Below the pieces are notes generated by a model. The model was not told the DNA's origin and did not search any database. It saw only the letters and a program-made list of their open reading frames with translations. A DNA stretch of 33,060 nucleotides from AC-37 sp036389295 (GTDB lineage: Bacteria; Actinomycetota; Thermoleophilia; Solirubrobacterales; Thermoleophilaceae). Made by a program: the position numbers and the translations under genes. Shown here piece by piece: positions 15,279 to 22,335 of the stretch. The stretch covers positions 1 to 33,060 of the forward strand of contig DASVQB010000043.1 in assembly GCA_036389295.1 (NCBI GenBank). Reading direction: 5' to 3'. Numbering within the stretch: the first letter of the stretch is position 1; each line of letters opens with the position of its first letter.

Positions 15279-15659
15279 ATGACTCGCCAGCGCCGGCGTG
15301 ACACCCGTCCGGAGCTCGCCGTACGCAGGCATCTCCATCGGCTTGGGGCGCGTTACCGCATCGAGGAGTCGCCGCTCCCTGGGATGCGAAGGCGCGCGGA
15401 CATCGTGTTTCGTCAGGCACGGGTAGCCGTCTACGTGGATGGGTGTTTCTGGCATGGCTGCCCAGAGCACATGACATGGCCGTCGGCGAATGCCGACTGG
15501 TGGCGCTCGAAGATCGAGCGGAACATCGAGCGCGATCGTGATACCAGCGCACAGCTGGCAGACGCAGGCTGGCTAGCTATCCGGATCTGGGAACACGAAG
15601 ATCCGGCCGAGTCCGCGCTCCGGATCGTCAAAGCGGTGCGCGCGAGACCGATCCCCTGA
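15279..15659 (+). CDS. vsr: Very short patch repair (Vsr) endonuclease
   Basis: Nicks next to T:G mismatches arising from deamination of 5-methylcytosine at the methyltransferase's site. The 126-residue reading shows RRDTRPELAVRRHLHRLGAR, ADIVF with the catalytic Asp, VDGCFWHGCPEH (zinc and active-site residues), ADWWRSKIERNIERD and the C-terminal IRIWEHE. The N-terminus is probably incomplete from the ATG at 15279. The frame continues upstream as SSIPAASSAEALKR, which looks like the usual Vsr lead-in, but offers no ATG, GTG or TTG. A CTG at 15225 is the nearest alternative start. The gene belongs to the same island as the methyltransferase and nuclease. Confidence 0.93.
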   Translation: MTRQRRRDTRPELAVRRHLHRLGARYRIEESPLPGMRRRADIVFRQARVAVYVDGCFWHGCPEHMTWPSANADWWRSKIERNIERDRDTSAQLADAGWLAIRIWEHEDPAESALRIVKAVRARPIP

Positions 15660-15726
15660 ACTAGCACTACCGGTGGAACGCAGGTCGTAGCTGTAGCCGT
15701 CCCTCACGTACGAGCCGCGTCGGCGC

Positions 15727-15732
15727 TAACGT
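15727..15732 (+). promoter_or_regulatory. Possible -10 TAACGT for the Usp-like gene
   Basis: TAACGT lies 28 bases before the ATG at 15761, leaving room for the strong AGGAGG Shine-Dalgarno at about 15748-15753. Unlike many neighbours, this gene has a normal leader. Confidence 0.4.
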
Positions 15733-15760
15733 CCACCTGAGCGAGCGAGGAGGTGACGAG

Positions 15761-16219
15761 ATGGCCGACACGGCCCAGATCCTGGTCGTGGCGAACCAGA
15801 CCGCGGAGTCGGACGAGCTGCTCGAGGCGCTGAAGGAGCGCGCCGGGCGGAGCCCTGCCAAGTTCCACCTGCTCGTGCCGGCCACGCCGCACGGCGCGTC
15901 GTGGGCGATGGACATGCACTCCGGCGGCGAGGAGGCCGAGGAGCACCTGAAGCGGGCGGTCCAGCGCTACCGCGACGCCGGCATCGACGTCGACGACGGG
16001 AAGATCGGCGACCCCGACCCGCTCGCCGCCGTCGAGGACGCGGTCAACTTCAAGGAGTTCGACGAGATCGTCTGCTCGACGCTGCCGCGGCACGTCTCCA
16101 AGTGGCTGAAGCTCGACCTGCCGCACCGGGTCGAGCGGGCGACCGGCAAGCCGGTCACGCACGTCGAGGCGAAGTCGGCCAAGGACGAGTCCGGCCTGGC
16201 CAAGGAGCCGGGGATCTAG
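15761..16219 (+). CDS. Universal-stress-protein-like small alpha/beta protein
   Basis: 152 residues. The N-terminal ILVVANQTAESDELLEALKE and the C-terminal DEIVCSTLPRHVSKWLKLDL with a G-KPVTHVEA ending resemble the strands and ligand loop of UspA-fold proteins. The classical ATP motif G-x2-G-x9-GS is not clear. Cytosolic; function unknown. The start is supported by AGGAGG about 7 bases upstream. A 59-residue zinc-ribbon-like gene follows after 2 bases, so the two probably form an operon. Confidence 0.75.
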   Translation: MADTAQILVVANQTAESDELLEALKERAGRSPAKFHLLVPATPHGASWAMDMHSGGEEAEEHLKRAVQRYRDAGIDVDDGKIGDPDPLAAVEDAVNFKEFDEIVCSTLPRHVSKWLKLDLPHRVERATGKPVTHVEAKSAKDESGLAKEPGI

Positions 16220-16221
16220 CC

Positions 16222-16401
16222 ATGGACCTCGAGCCCAACACCAGCATCGACCCGGTCATCGAGTACAAGTGCGCCGAGTGCGGCGCGAAGCTGACGCCGC
16301 AGGAGATCGAGGCGGCGCTCGACGGCGGCGAGCCCTACCTCTGCTCGGTCCACGCCGCCGAGCAGGTGCCGCTCGAGGAGGAGGCGGAGCCGGAGGAGTA
16401 G
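16222..16401 (+). CDS. Small acidic zinc-ribbon-like protein
   Basis: 59 residues from the ATG at 16222, two bases after the stop of the Usp-like gene. Cys17 and Cys20 (CAEC) with Cys41 and His44 (CSVH) form a C-x2-C-x20-C-x2-H set suited to one zinc ion. The C-terminus is strongly acidic (EEEAEPEE). No named family is recognised. The frame is open further upstream, but that stretch is a shadow of the Usp-like gene. The stop lies 20 bases from the convergent methyltransferase gene. Confidence 0.7.
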   Translation: MDLEPNTSIDPVIEYKCAECGAKLTPQEIEAALDGGEPYLCSVHAAEQVPLEEEAEPEE

Positions 16402-16421
16402 GCGGTCGGCTCGGCGGCGGC

Positions 16422-17804
16422 CTACGCCGCCCGCTCCAGCAGCGCCGCGCTCTCGATGTGCGGGGTCTGCGGGAACATGTCGACCGGGCGGACCGCCCTC
16501 AGGGCGTAGCCGGCGTCGGCCATCTGGCGGGCGTTCGGGGCGAGGGTGGTCGGGTTGCAGGAGACGTAGACGATCCGGCTCGCGCCCGTCTCGAGGATCC
16601 GGCGCACGACCTTCGCCGACAGGCCGGCGCGCGGCGGGTCGACCACCACGACGTCCGGGTCGCCGGCCTCCTCGACCAGCGGCCGCATCGAGGTCCGCAC
16701 GTCGCCGGCGAAGAAGCGCGCGTTGTCGATCCCGTTCAGCCGCGCGTTCTCGATCGCGTCCGCGACGGCGCGCTCGACCAGCTCGACGCCCACCACCTCG
16801 CCAGCACGGGTGGCCAGGGCAAGCGCGATCGTCCCGATGCCGGAGAACAGGTCGAACACGCGCTCGCGGCCGGTGAGGCCGGCCAGCTCGACCGCCGAGC
16901 CGTAGAGCAGCTCGGCCATCTCGGTGTTCGTCTGGAAGAACGCCTCGGGCGAGATCCTGAAGCGGAGCCGGTCGCCCAGCACCTCGATCTCCTCCTCGAT
17001 CTCCGCGGAGCCCGCGAGGATCCGCGTCTCGCCCTCGCGCGTGGTCTCCGCCACGCTCGCGGTCCGGGTCCACAGCGCGGCCGCGCCAGCCTCGTGCACC
17101 GCGGCGGCCAGCTCGTCGGCGCCGAAGTCGCCGTCGCTCGTGACGAGCCGGGCCTGGAGGTCGCCCGTCCGGCGCCCCTCGCGCACCACGAGGTTGCGCA
17201 GGAAGCCGTCGCCGGAGCGGCGGTCGAACGTGGACAGGCCCTGCTCACGGCACCACTCCTTCACGCGCTCGCGGACCGAGTCGACCCGCTCGGACGCGAG
17301 CACGTCGTCGGCCACGTCGTCGATCTCGTTCCAGCGGCCGGGGCGGTGGAAGCCGAGCGCGAGCCCGCCGTCCTCGCCGGCGCCGAACGAGTACTCGAGC
17401 TTGTTGCGGTAGCGCCAGCGCTCGACCGCCGGGACGATCGGCTCGACGGGCGGGTCCTCGAAGCGACCGAGGCGCACGAGCGCGTCGCGGACCTGCCGCT
17501 CCTTCTCCTCGAGCTGGCGCTCGTACGGGAGCACCTGCCACGGCGCGCCGGGGTGGGGCGCGCGCGGCTCGACCCGGTCCGGGCTCGGCTCGACCAGCTC
17601 GATCGCCACCGCCTCGCCGTAGTCGCGCTTCGACTTCACGACCCGGGCGAGCACGCGGTCGCCGGGAATGCCGCCCTGGACGAACAGGACGTAGCCGTCG
17701 AGGCGGGCGACGCCGTTGCCGCCGTGGGCGAACGAGTCGACCCGCAGCTCGACCTCGGCCCCGCGCGGGGGCCGGCTCGCGCGGGCGGTGGGCGTGGCGG
17801 GCAC
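16422..17804 (-). CDS. RlmD/TrmA-family RNA uracil-5-methyltransferase lacking Fe-S cysteines
   Basis: 460 residues. A TRAM domain occupies about 16-75 (VELRVDSFAHGGNGVARLDG). The SAM-binding site is VFDLFSGIGTIALAL (316-330), motif VVVDPPRAGLS (386-396), catalytic Cys416 in VSCNPTTLAPN and probable base Glu451 in PHIES. These enzymes make 5-methyluridine in rRNA or tRNA. In RlmD-type members an EPRC-x-H-x5-CGGC segment binds a 4Fe-4S cluster. The equivalent region here is EPRAPHPGAPWQ (79-90), and only two cysteines exist in the whole protein, so no cluster can form. The RNA target is not determinable. GTG start at 17804, divergent from the peptidase gene 19 bases away. Confidence 0.9.
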   Translation of the reverse strand: MPATPTARASRPPRGAEVELRVDSFAHGGNGVARLDGYVLFVQGGIPGDRVLARVVKSKRDYGEAVAIELVEPSPDRVEPRAPHPGAPWQVLPYERQLEEKERQVRDALVRLGRFEDPPVEPIVPAVERWRYRNKLEYSFGAGEDGGLALGFHRPGRWNEIDDVADDVLASERVDSVRERVKEWCREQGLSTFDRRSGDGFLRNLVVREGRRTGDLQARLVTSDGDFGADELAAAVHEAGAAALWTRTASVAETTREGETRILAGSAEIEEEIEVLGDRLRFRISPEAFFQTNTEMAELLYGSAVELAGLTGRERVFDLFSGIGTIALALATRAGEVVGVELVERAVADAIENARLNGIDNARFFAGDVRTSMRPLVEEAGDPDVVVVDPPRAGLSAKVVRRILETGASRIVYVSCNPTTLAPNARQMADAGYALRAVRPVDMFPQTPHIESAALLERAA

Positions 17805-17809
17805 GGTCC

Positions 17810-17815
17810 TATGCT
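17810..17815 (+). promoter_or_regulatory. -10 element TATGCT for the M3-like peptidase gene
   Basis: TATGCT lies 8 bases before the GTG at 17824, within the 19-base divergent gap; no Shine-Dalgarno fits. It decides the start codon in favour of 17824. Confidence 0.5.
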
Positions 17816-17823
17816 GGCAGCCC

Positions 17824-19272
17824 GTGGACGTCGAGGGCTATCGCACGGAGGCGGAGGCCTTCTACGAGGCGATCGAGCGCGAGTACCTCCTCCACCTGTC
17901 CGGCCGCAAGGAGGGGTTCGAGATCGAGTCGATCTACGAGCGCCACGCCGGCCTGTTCGAGCGCGAGGCCGCCGACCGGCTCCGCGACGCGGGCGCGCCG
18001 TCGGAGCTGGTGCGGTTCGCGGTCGAGGGCCTGATCGGGCGGGCGACCAAGGGCGAGGCGGCGGAGATCGCGCGCCGCGAGGCCGGCGCCCGGGTGGAGG
18101 TGGACGGGACCGAGATGGCGTTCCGCGAGGCGTCCGTCGTGCAGGCGGGCGAGCCCGACCCGGAGCGCCGGGCGGCGATCGAGCGGGCGCGGCTCGACCT
18201 GACCGAGCGGGAGCTCCAGCCGCTGCTAGTCGAGGCCCACGAGCGGGCGGCGGCGCTCGCTCGCGAGCTCGGCTGGGACAGCACCCGCGCGATGTTCGAG
18301 GAGCTGACCGAGATCGACCTCGCGGTGCTCGCCGACCAGGCCGCCGGCTTCCTGGCGGCGACCGAGGACGCGTACGGGGAGCTGGTCGGGCCCGAGCTCG
18401 AGCGGCATCTGGGCTTCGGCTTCGAGCGGCTGCGCCGGTCGGACCTCGCCGCGTTCTTCCGCGCGCCGTCGCTCGACGGCGGCTTCCCGGCGGACCGCCT
18501 GCTCGAGTCGCTCGAGCGGACCGTCGCCGGGCTGGGGCTCGACTCCCGGCGCGTGACGATCGACGCCGAGCGGCGGCCGACCAAGTCGCCGCGCGCGTTC
18601 TGCGCGCCACTGCGGGTGCCCGACGAGGTGCACCTCGTGATCGCGCGGATCGGCGGCCTCGACGACTACGAGGCGCTCATGCACGAGGCCGGCCACGCGC
18701 ACCACTACTCGAACGTCGACGCGAGCCTGCCGTTCGAGCAGCGCTGCCTCGGCGACAACTCGGTCACCGAGTCGTACGCGTTCCTGATGCAGCACCTGGT
18801 CGCCGAGCCGGCCTGGCTGGCGGACGTGCTCGGCCTCGACGACCCGGCACCGGTCCTGCGCTTCCTGCGGGCGGAGCGGCTCGTCTTCCTGCGCCGCTAC
18901 TGCGCGAAGATCGGCTACGAGGTCGAGCTGCACGGCGCGGGCGGGCGGTCGGCCTCCGAGCAGGCCGACGACTACGCGCGGCGGCTGGGCGAGGCGGTGC
19001 GGGTCGAGTGGCCGCGCGAGACCTGGCTCTCGGACGTGGACCCGTTCTTCTACGCCGCCCGCTACCTCCGCGCCTGGGCGCTCGAGACGCGCCTGCGCCT
19101 GCTCGTGCGGGAGCGGTTCGGCGAGCGCTGGTTCGCCTCGCCCGAGGCCGGCGAGCTGCTCCGGTCGCTGTGGCGCGAGGGGCAGGCGCGCTCGGGCGAC
19201 GAACTGCTCGCCGACCTCACCGGCGAGCGGCTCGACCTGTCAGTGCTGGTCGCCGACCTGTCGCTCAGCTGA
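17824..19272 (+). CDS. M3-like zinc metallopeptidase (oligoendopeptidase type)
   Basis: 482 residues from the GTG at 17824; the in-frame upstream extension to 17716 overlaps the divergent gene and was excluded. The gluzincin zinc site is MHEAGHAHHYS with His287, Glu288 and His291, and the third ligand is probably Glu316 in NSVTESYAF. The largely helical remainder and length fit the M3/M32-like oligopeptidase group, though the sequence is divergent and the exact family is uncertain. No signal peptide, so a cytosolic peptidase degrading short peptides is likely. Its 3' end overlaps the convergent gene at 19265 by 8 bases. Confidence 0.85.
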   Translation: MDVEGYRTEAEAFYEAIEREYLLHLSGRKEGFEIESIYERHAGLFEREAADRLRDAGAPSELVRFAVEGLIGRATKGEAAEIARREAGARVEVDGTEMAFREASVVQAGEPDPERRAAIERARLDLTERELQPLLVEAHERAAALARELGWDSTRAMFEELTEIDLAVLADQAAGFLAATEDAYGELVGPELERHLGFGFERLRRSDLAAFFRAPSLDGGFPADRLLESLERTVAGLGLDSRRVTIDAERRPTKSPRAFCAPLRVPDEVHLVIARIGGLDDYEALMHEAGHAHHYSNVDASLPFEQRCLGDNSVTESYAFLMQHLVAEPAWLADVLGLDDPAPVLRFLRAERLVFLRRYCAKIGYEVELHGAGGRSASEQADDYARRLGEAVRVEWPRETWLSDVDPFFYAARYLRAWALETRLRLLVRERFGERWFASPEAGELLRSLWREGQARSGDELLADLTGERLDLSVLVADLSLS

Positions 19273-20146
19273 GCTTCGACTCGATCGCGTCGAGCACGGT
19301 CTTGCGGTTCGCGTTGCGGCGCTCGTAGTCGCGGACCTTGCGCAGCTCGGCCGGGGTGAGGCCGTCGAGCCGGCCCTGCACCTGCGCGGCGGTCAGGTCG
19401 TCGAAGCCGAGGATCGGGAACGTCGGCCCGACGCCGGCGGCGCGCCGTGCGCGGTCGGCCTGCGCGATGGCGGGGTCGACCGCGTCGCGCACCCGCGCGC
19501 GGCTGCGCTTCGCCGCGCTGCGGCCGCGCTTGCGCACGTCCTCCACGGCGCCGCCTCCGCGGCCGAGCAGCTGCTCGAGGTCGCTCAGCACGTCGTTCGT
19601 CTGCTTCCGGCCGCGGGAGAACAGCCGCTGGACCAGGTCCTGGGCGTCGTCCGCGGTCATGCGGCCGCGCTTCACGGCGTCGTCGAAGACCTCCTCGATC
19701 CGGTCGCGCGTGAGCATCACCAGGTTGAGCGGGGTGAAGACGCCGCGCGTGAGCGCGTCGCGGAGCTCCGCCACGCTCTTGCCGGAGAAGTCGGTGCGGG
19801 AGGCCGCGGCCGCGGCCGGCTTGGTGGCGGCGCCGGCGGCCTTGCGGGCGCCCTTCCGGGCGGTCTGCTGGCGGCCACGGGCCTGGCCGCCCTTGCGGGC
19901 CGCCTGCTTGCGCGACGACTGGCTGCGCGACGCGGACCCCGACCGGGCGCCCGAGGACGACGACGCGGAGCGGGCGCCGCTCCGGGACGACGACGAGCTG
20001 CTGCGCTTGGCGGGCGACTTCCGCGCGCTGGAGGCGCCGCGGCCCCCGGACGAGCTGCGCTTCCCGGACGAGCTGCGCGCGCTCGACGAGCGCCCTCCGG
20101 ACGAGCGGGAGGATCTGCTGCCTGAGCCCCTGGACGTGTCAGCCAT
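19265..20146 (-). CDS. Protein with Ser/Arg/Lys-rich disordered N-terminus and conserved helical C-terminus
   Basis: 293 residues. Residues 1-115 are low complexity, dominated by Ser, Gly, Arg, Lys and Ala (GRSSSARSSSGKRSSSGG, RKQAARKGGQARGRQQTARK), like the basic tails of actinobacterial nucleoid proteins. Residues 118-210 form helices (SVAELRDALTRGVFTPLNLV, MTADDAQDLVQRLFSRGR) resembling phasin/granule-associated proteins. The C-terminus (LTAAQVQGRLDGLTPAELRK, VRDYERRNANRKTVLDAIES) is a small helical module recurrent in actinobacterial proteins. Function unknown; nucleic-acid or polymer-granule binding is plausible from charge. The ATG at 20146 has AAGGAGA upstream. Convergent 8-base overlap with the peptidase gene. 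Confidence 0.72.
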   Translation of the reverse strand: MADTSRGSGSRSSRSSGGRSSSARSSSGKRSSSGGRGASSARKSPAKRSSSSSSRSGARSASSSSGARSGSASRSQSSRKQAARKGGQARGRQQTARKGARKAAGAATKPAAAAASRTDFSGKSVAELRDALTRGVFTPLNLVMLTRDRIEEVFDDAVKRGRMTADDAQDLVQRLFSRGRKQTNDVLSDLEQLLGRGGGAVEDVRKRGRSAAKRSRARVRDAVDPAIAQADRARRAAGVGPTFPILGFDDLTAAQVQGRLDGLTPAELRKVRDYERRNANRKTVLDAIESKLS

Positions 20147-20194
20147 CTCGGTCTCCTTCCTCTGCCGCGGAACGCTGCTGCGGACGGGGGCGCA

Positions 20195-21013
20195 CTATTC
20201 CACTTCGAACGTCGCGACGACCACGTCGTGGTCCGAGAGGCGGATGGCACGGCCGCCGTCGGCGGGCAGCTCGCGGCGCTCGGGCGGCAGCGGTCGGGGG
20301 AGCTCGACCGGACGGGCGCCGCGGGCGAGGAGGTGGTCGATCGCGTCGGGGCCGGTCGCCCCGGTCAGCCCGAGCGCCGCCAGCCGCTCGAACGTCTCGG
20401 GCGCGCCCGCGGGAGTCAGGTTCAGGTCGCCGCCGAAGACGAGCGGCGCCGGGCCGGCCCAGCCGACCGCGGTGCTCGCCGCGCTCACCACCTCGCGGCG
20501 CGCGGCGGGGCCGCCGCCGGTCGACGCATGGAGGTTGGCGACGGCGAGCCGCTCCCCGCCCGGGGCGGCGAGCGTCGCGTGGATCATGCGACGCCGCTCC
20601 GGACGGCTGGCGATCGTGTGCCGGCGTATCGACTCGATCCGCCACGGCTGCCGGACGAGGATCTGGTTCGACCCGCCCTCGGCGGAGGCCGTCAGGTCCG
20701 GGTTGAGCCACGCGAGCAGGGCGCGGGCGGCGGCCCCGGCGTTGCGCGAGGTGAGCGCCGAGGCGCCGGCCGAGCCGGTTGTTCGACACAGCCGCTCGAG
20801 CCAGCGCGGCGGCGCCTCCTGGAGGAGCGCGACGTCCCACTCGAGCATGGCGAGCGCTCGCGCGAACTCGTCCTTAAGCGGACGGTTCACCTGCACGTGC
20901 GTGTCGCTGCGCTCGGTCGTGCGGAGCAGCCGCGAGCGCGTGGTCCGCAGGGTCGGGTCGGGCGGGTGGTCGCGCCCGTGGAAGAGGTTCCAGGTGAGGG
21001 CGCGGACTAGGAT
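20195..21013 (-). CDS. Endonuclease/exonuclease/phosphatase (EEP) family protein, non-canonical start
   Basis: The frame encodes a full EEP fold: ALTWNLFHGRDHPPD with the metal-binding Asn, WDVALLQEAPP with the metal Glu, ANLHAS, GGDLNLTP, IDHLLA and LSDHD with the catalytic His. This family covers DNase I-like nucleases and phosphodiesterases. The only standard start is a GTG at 20896, which would delete the WNLFHG strand and inactivate the enzyme. Upstream the open frame runs to a stop at 21059-21061 without ATG, GTG or TTG. An ATC at 21013 (followed by CTA-GTC-CGC-GCC) or a CTG at 20950 are the remaining candidates; I annotate from the ATC. A sequence error or start-codon loss is also possible. 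Divergent from argF. Confidence 0.75.
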   Translation of the reverse strand: MLVRALTWNLFHGRDHPPDPTLRTTRSRLLRTTERSDTHVQVNRPLKDEFARALAMLEWDVALLQEAPPRWLERLCRTTGSAGASALTSRNAGAAARALLAWLNPDLTASAEGGSNQILVRQPWRIESIRRHTIASRPERRRMIHATLAAPGGERLAVANLHASTGGGPAARREVVSAASTAVGWAGPAPLVFGGDLNLTPAGAPETFERLAALGLTGATGPDAIDHLLARGARPVELPRPLPPERRELPADGGRAIRLSDHDVVVATFEVE

Positions 21014-21030
21014 CGTCGGGCGGCGCGGAT

Positions 21031-21036
21031 TAAGCT
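21031..21036 (+). promoter_or_regulatory. -10 element TAAGCT for argF
   Basis: TAAGCT lies 6 bases before the GTG at 21043. The interval CTCCTC contains no Shine-Dalgarno on this strand. Confidence 0.5.
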
Positions 21037-21042
21037 CCTCCG

Positions 21043-21951
21043 GTGGCGCGCCACTTTCTCACCGGTGAGGAGCTTACGGCCGCCGAGCTCGACGGTCTGC
21101 TCGCGCGGGCTGCCGAGCTGAAGGCGGACCGGACCGCCTCCGACGCGCTCGCCGGCCGCAGCGTCGCGCTCGTGTTCGACCGGCCGTCGACGCGCACGCG
21201 GGTGTCGTTCGAGGTCGGCATCCAGGAGCTCGGCGGGCACGCGGTCGTGCTTCGCGAGAGCGAGACGCAGCTCTCGCGCGGCGAGTCGCTGCGCGACTTC
21301 GCGCTGGTGCTGTCGCGGATGGTCGCGGCGATCGGGGTCCGGACCGGACCGCACGCGACGGTCGAGGAGCTCGCGCGGCACTCGGACGTGCCCGTCGTGA
21401 ACATGCTGACCGCCGAGCACCACCCGTGCCAGGCGCTCGCCGACCTGCTGACCCTGCGCGAGCGCTTCGGCGAGCTCGGCGGGCTCCGGCTCGCCTACGT
21501 CGGCGACGGCAACAACATGGCCCACTCGCTGATGGTCCTGGGCGCGCGGGCGGGCGTCGAGGTCGTGGTCGCGACGCCGCCGGGGCTGCGCCCTGCCGAG
21601 TCGATCGCCGCGGCGGCCCGCGCGGCGGCGTCCAACGGCGGGGGGGTGGCGGTGGTCGACGACCCGGCCGAGGCGGCCGCCGGCGCCCACGCGCTGTACG
21701 CCGACGTGTGGGTGAGCATGGGCGACGAGGAGGGCGCCGCGGCGCGCCGGGCGGCGCTGGAGCCGTACCGGATCGACGAGCCGCTGCTCGCCCGCGCACG
21801 GCCCGACGCCGTCGCCCTCCACTGCCTGCCCGCCCACCCCGGCGAGGAGATAACGGCGGACGTGCTCTACGGCGAGCGCTCGGCCGTCTGGGACCAGGCG
21901 GAGAACCGCCTGCATGCGCAGAAGGCGCTGCTGGAGCTGTTGGTGGGGTGA
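21043..21951 (+). CDS. argF: Ornithine carbamoyltransferase
   Basis: 302 residues. Makes citrulline from ornithine and carbamoyl phosphate in arginine biosynthesis; a cytosolic trimer in the family. Carbamoyl-phosphate site FDRPSTRTRVSF (STRTR 49-53), HPCQ (127-130), DGNNMAHSLM for ornithine binding, and HCLP (260-263) with the catalytic Cys. It ends with LYGERSAVWDQAENRLHAQK, typical of OTCases. No other arg gene is adjacent. The start at GTG is supported by MARHFLTGEEL, the usual N-terminus, and a -10-like TAAGCT. Confidence 0.96.
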   Translation: MARHFLTGEELTAAELDGLLARAAELKADRTASDALAGRSVALVFDRPSTRTRVSFEVGIQELGGHAVVLRESETQLSRGESLRDFALVLSRMVAAIGVRTGPHATVEELARHSDVPVVNMLTAEHHPCQALADLLTLRERFGELGGLRLAYVGDGNNMAHSLMVLGARAGVEVVVATPPGLRPAESIAAAARAAASNGGGVAVVDDPAEAAAGAHALYADVWVSMGDEEGAAARRAALEPYRIDEPLLARARPDAVALHCLPAHPGEEITADVLYGERSAVWDQAENRLHAQKALLELLVG

Positions 21952-22029
21952 CGGACGCGCCGCTCGACCGTTCGACCCGCCCCGATCAATAAAAGCCGGT
22001 TACTCGTGGAACACAGCGCTAGGCGACCA

Positions 22030-22058
22030 GCGCGGGCCGCGCCCCCCGCGGTCCGCGC
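22030..22058 (+). terminator. Strong GC hairpin downstream of argF
   Basis: GCGCGGGCCGCG (22030-22041) pairs with CGCGGTCCGCGC (22047-22058): 12 bp including one G-T pair, loop of five C. It is either the argF terminator without U-tract or part of the leader of the gene at 22105. Confidence 0.5.
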
Positions 22059-22104
22059 CTCGCCGAACCGACCACCGACCACGGACCGACCTACCTACCT
22101 ACCG

Positions 22105-22335
22105 ATGGACATCCAGTACGCAAAGCGAGGAGACCTGCGCGTCGAGGTGGAGGCCCACCCGGCCGGAACCCGATGGTGGCGCGCCCGCGTCGTCGAGGTC
22201 AGCGATATCGCCGTCCTCCCGAAGTTCCCCTGGTCACCAGGAATCACGCCGGACAACGCGGTCGAGGCCGCCGTGCACGTCTGGAAGACGGCGCGAATCC
22301 TGCGCCGCCGGAGGACGGACCCGCCCGGGCCGTGA
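22105..22335 (+). CDS. Small protein of unknown function (76 aa)
   Basis: From the ATG at 22105 (MDIQYAKRGDLRVEVEAHP). A mixed beta-strand pattern (TRWWRARVVEVSDIAVLP) is followed by an amphipathic helix (NAVEAAVHVWKTARILRRRR) with a basic end. I recognise no family. The frame extends upstream to 22006 with Pro/Arg-rich sequence typical of non-coding shadow. Upstream lies the tandem tetranucleotide CTAC-CTAC-CTAC. The stop TGA (22333-22335) abuts the stop of the convergent ArsR-type gene, forming TGATCA with no spacer. Confidence 0.55.
   Translation: MDIQYAKRGDLRVEVEAHPAGTRWWRARVVEVSDIAVLPKFPWSPGITPDNAVEAAVHVWKTARILRRRRTDPPGP

Noticed and set aside
16269..19328. 1019-codon plus-strand frame
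   Set aside because: It runs antisense to the RlmD-like gene and out of frame through the peptidase gene; low-complexity Arg-rich translation typical of a shadow.
22006..22104. Longer N-terminus for the 76-aa protein
   Set aside because: The extension is Pro/Arg-rich, contains a 12-bp hairpin and tetranucleotide repeats, and looks like non-coding leader.
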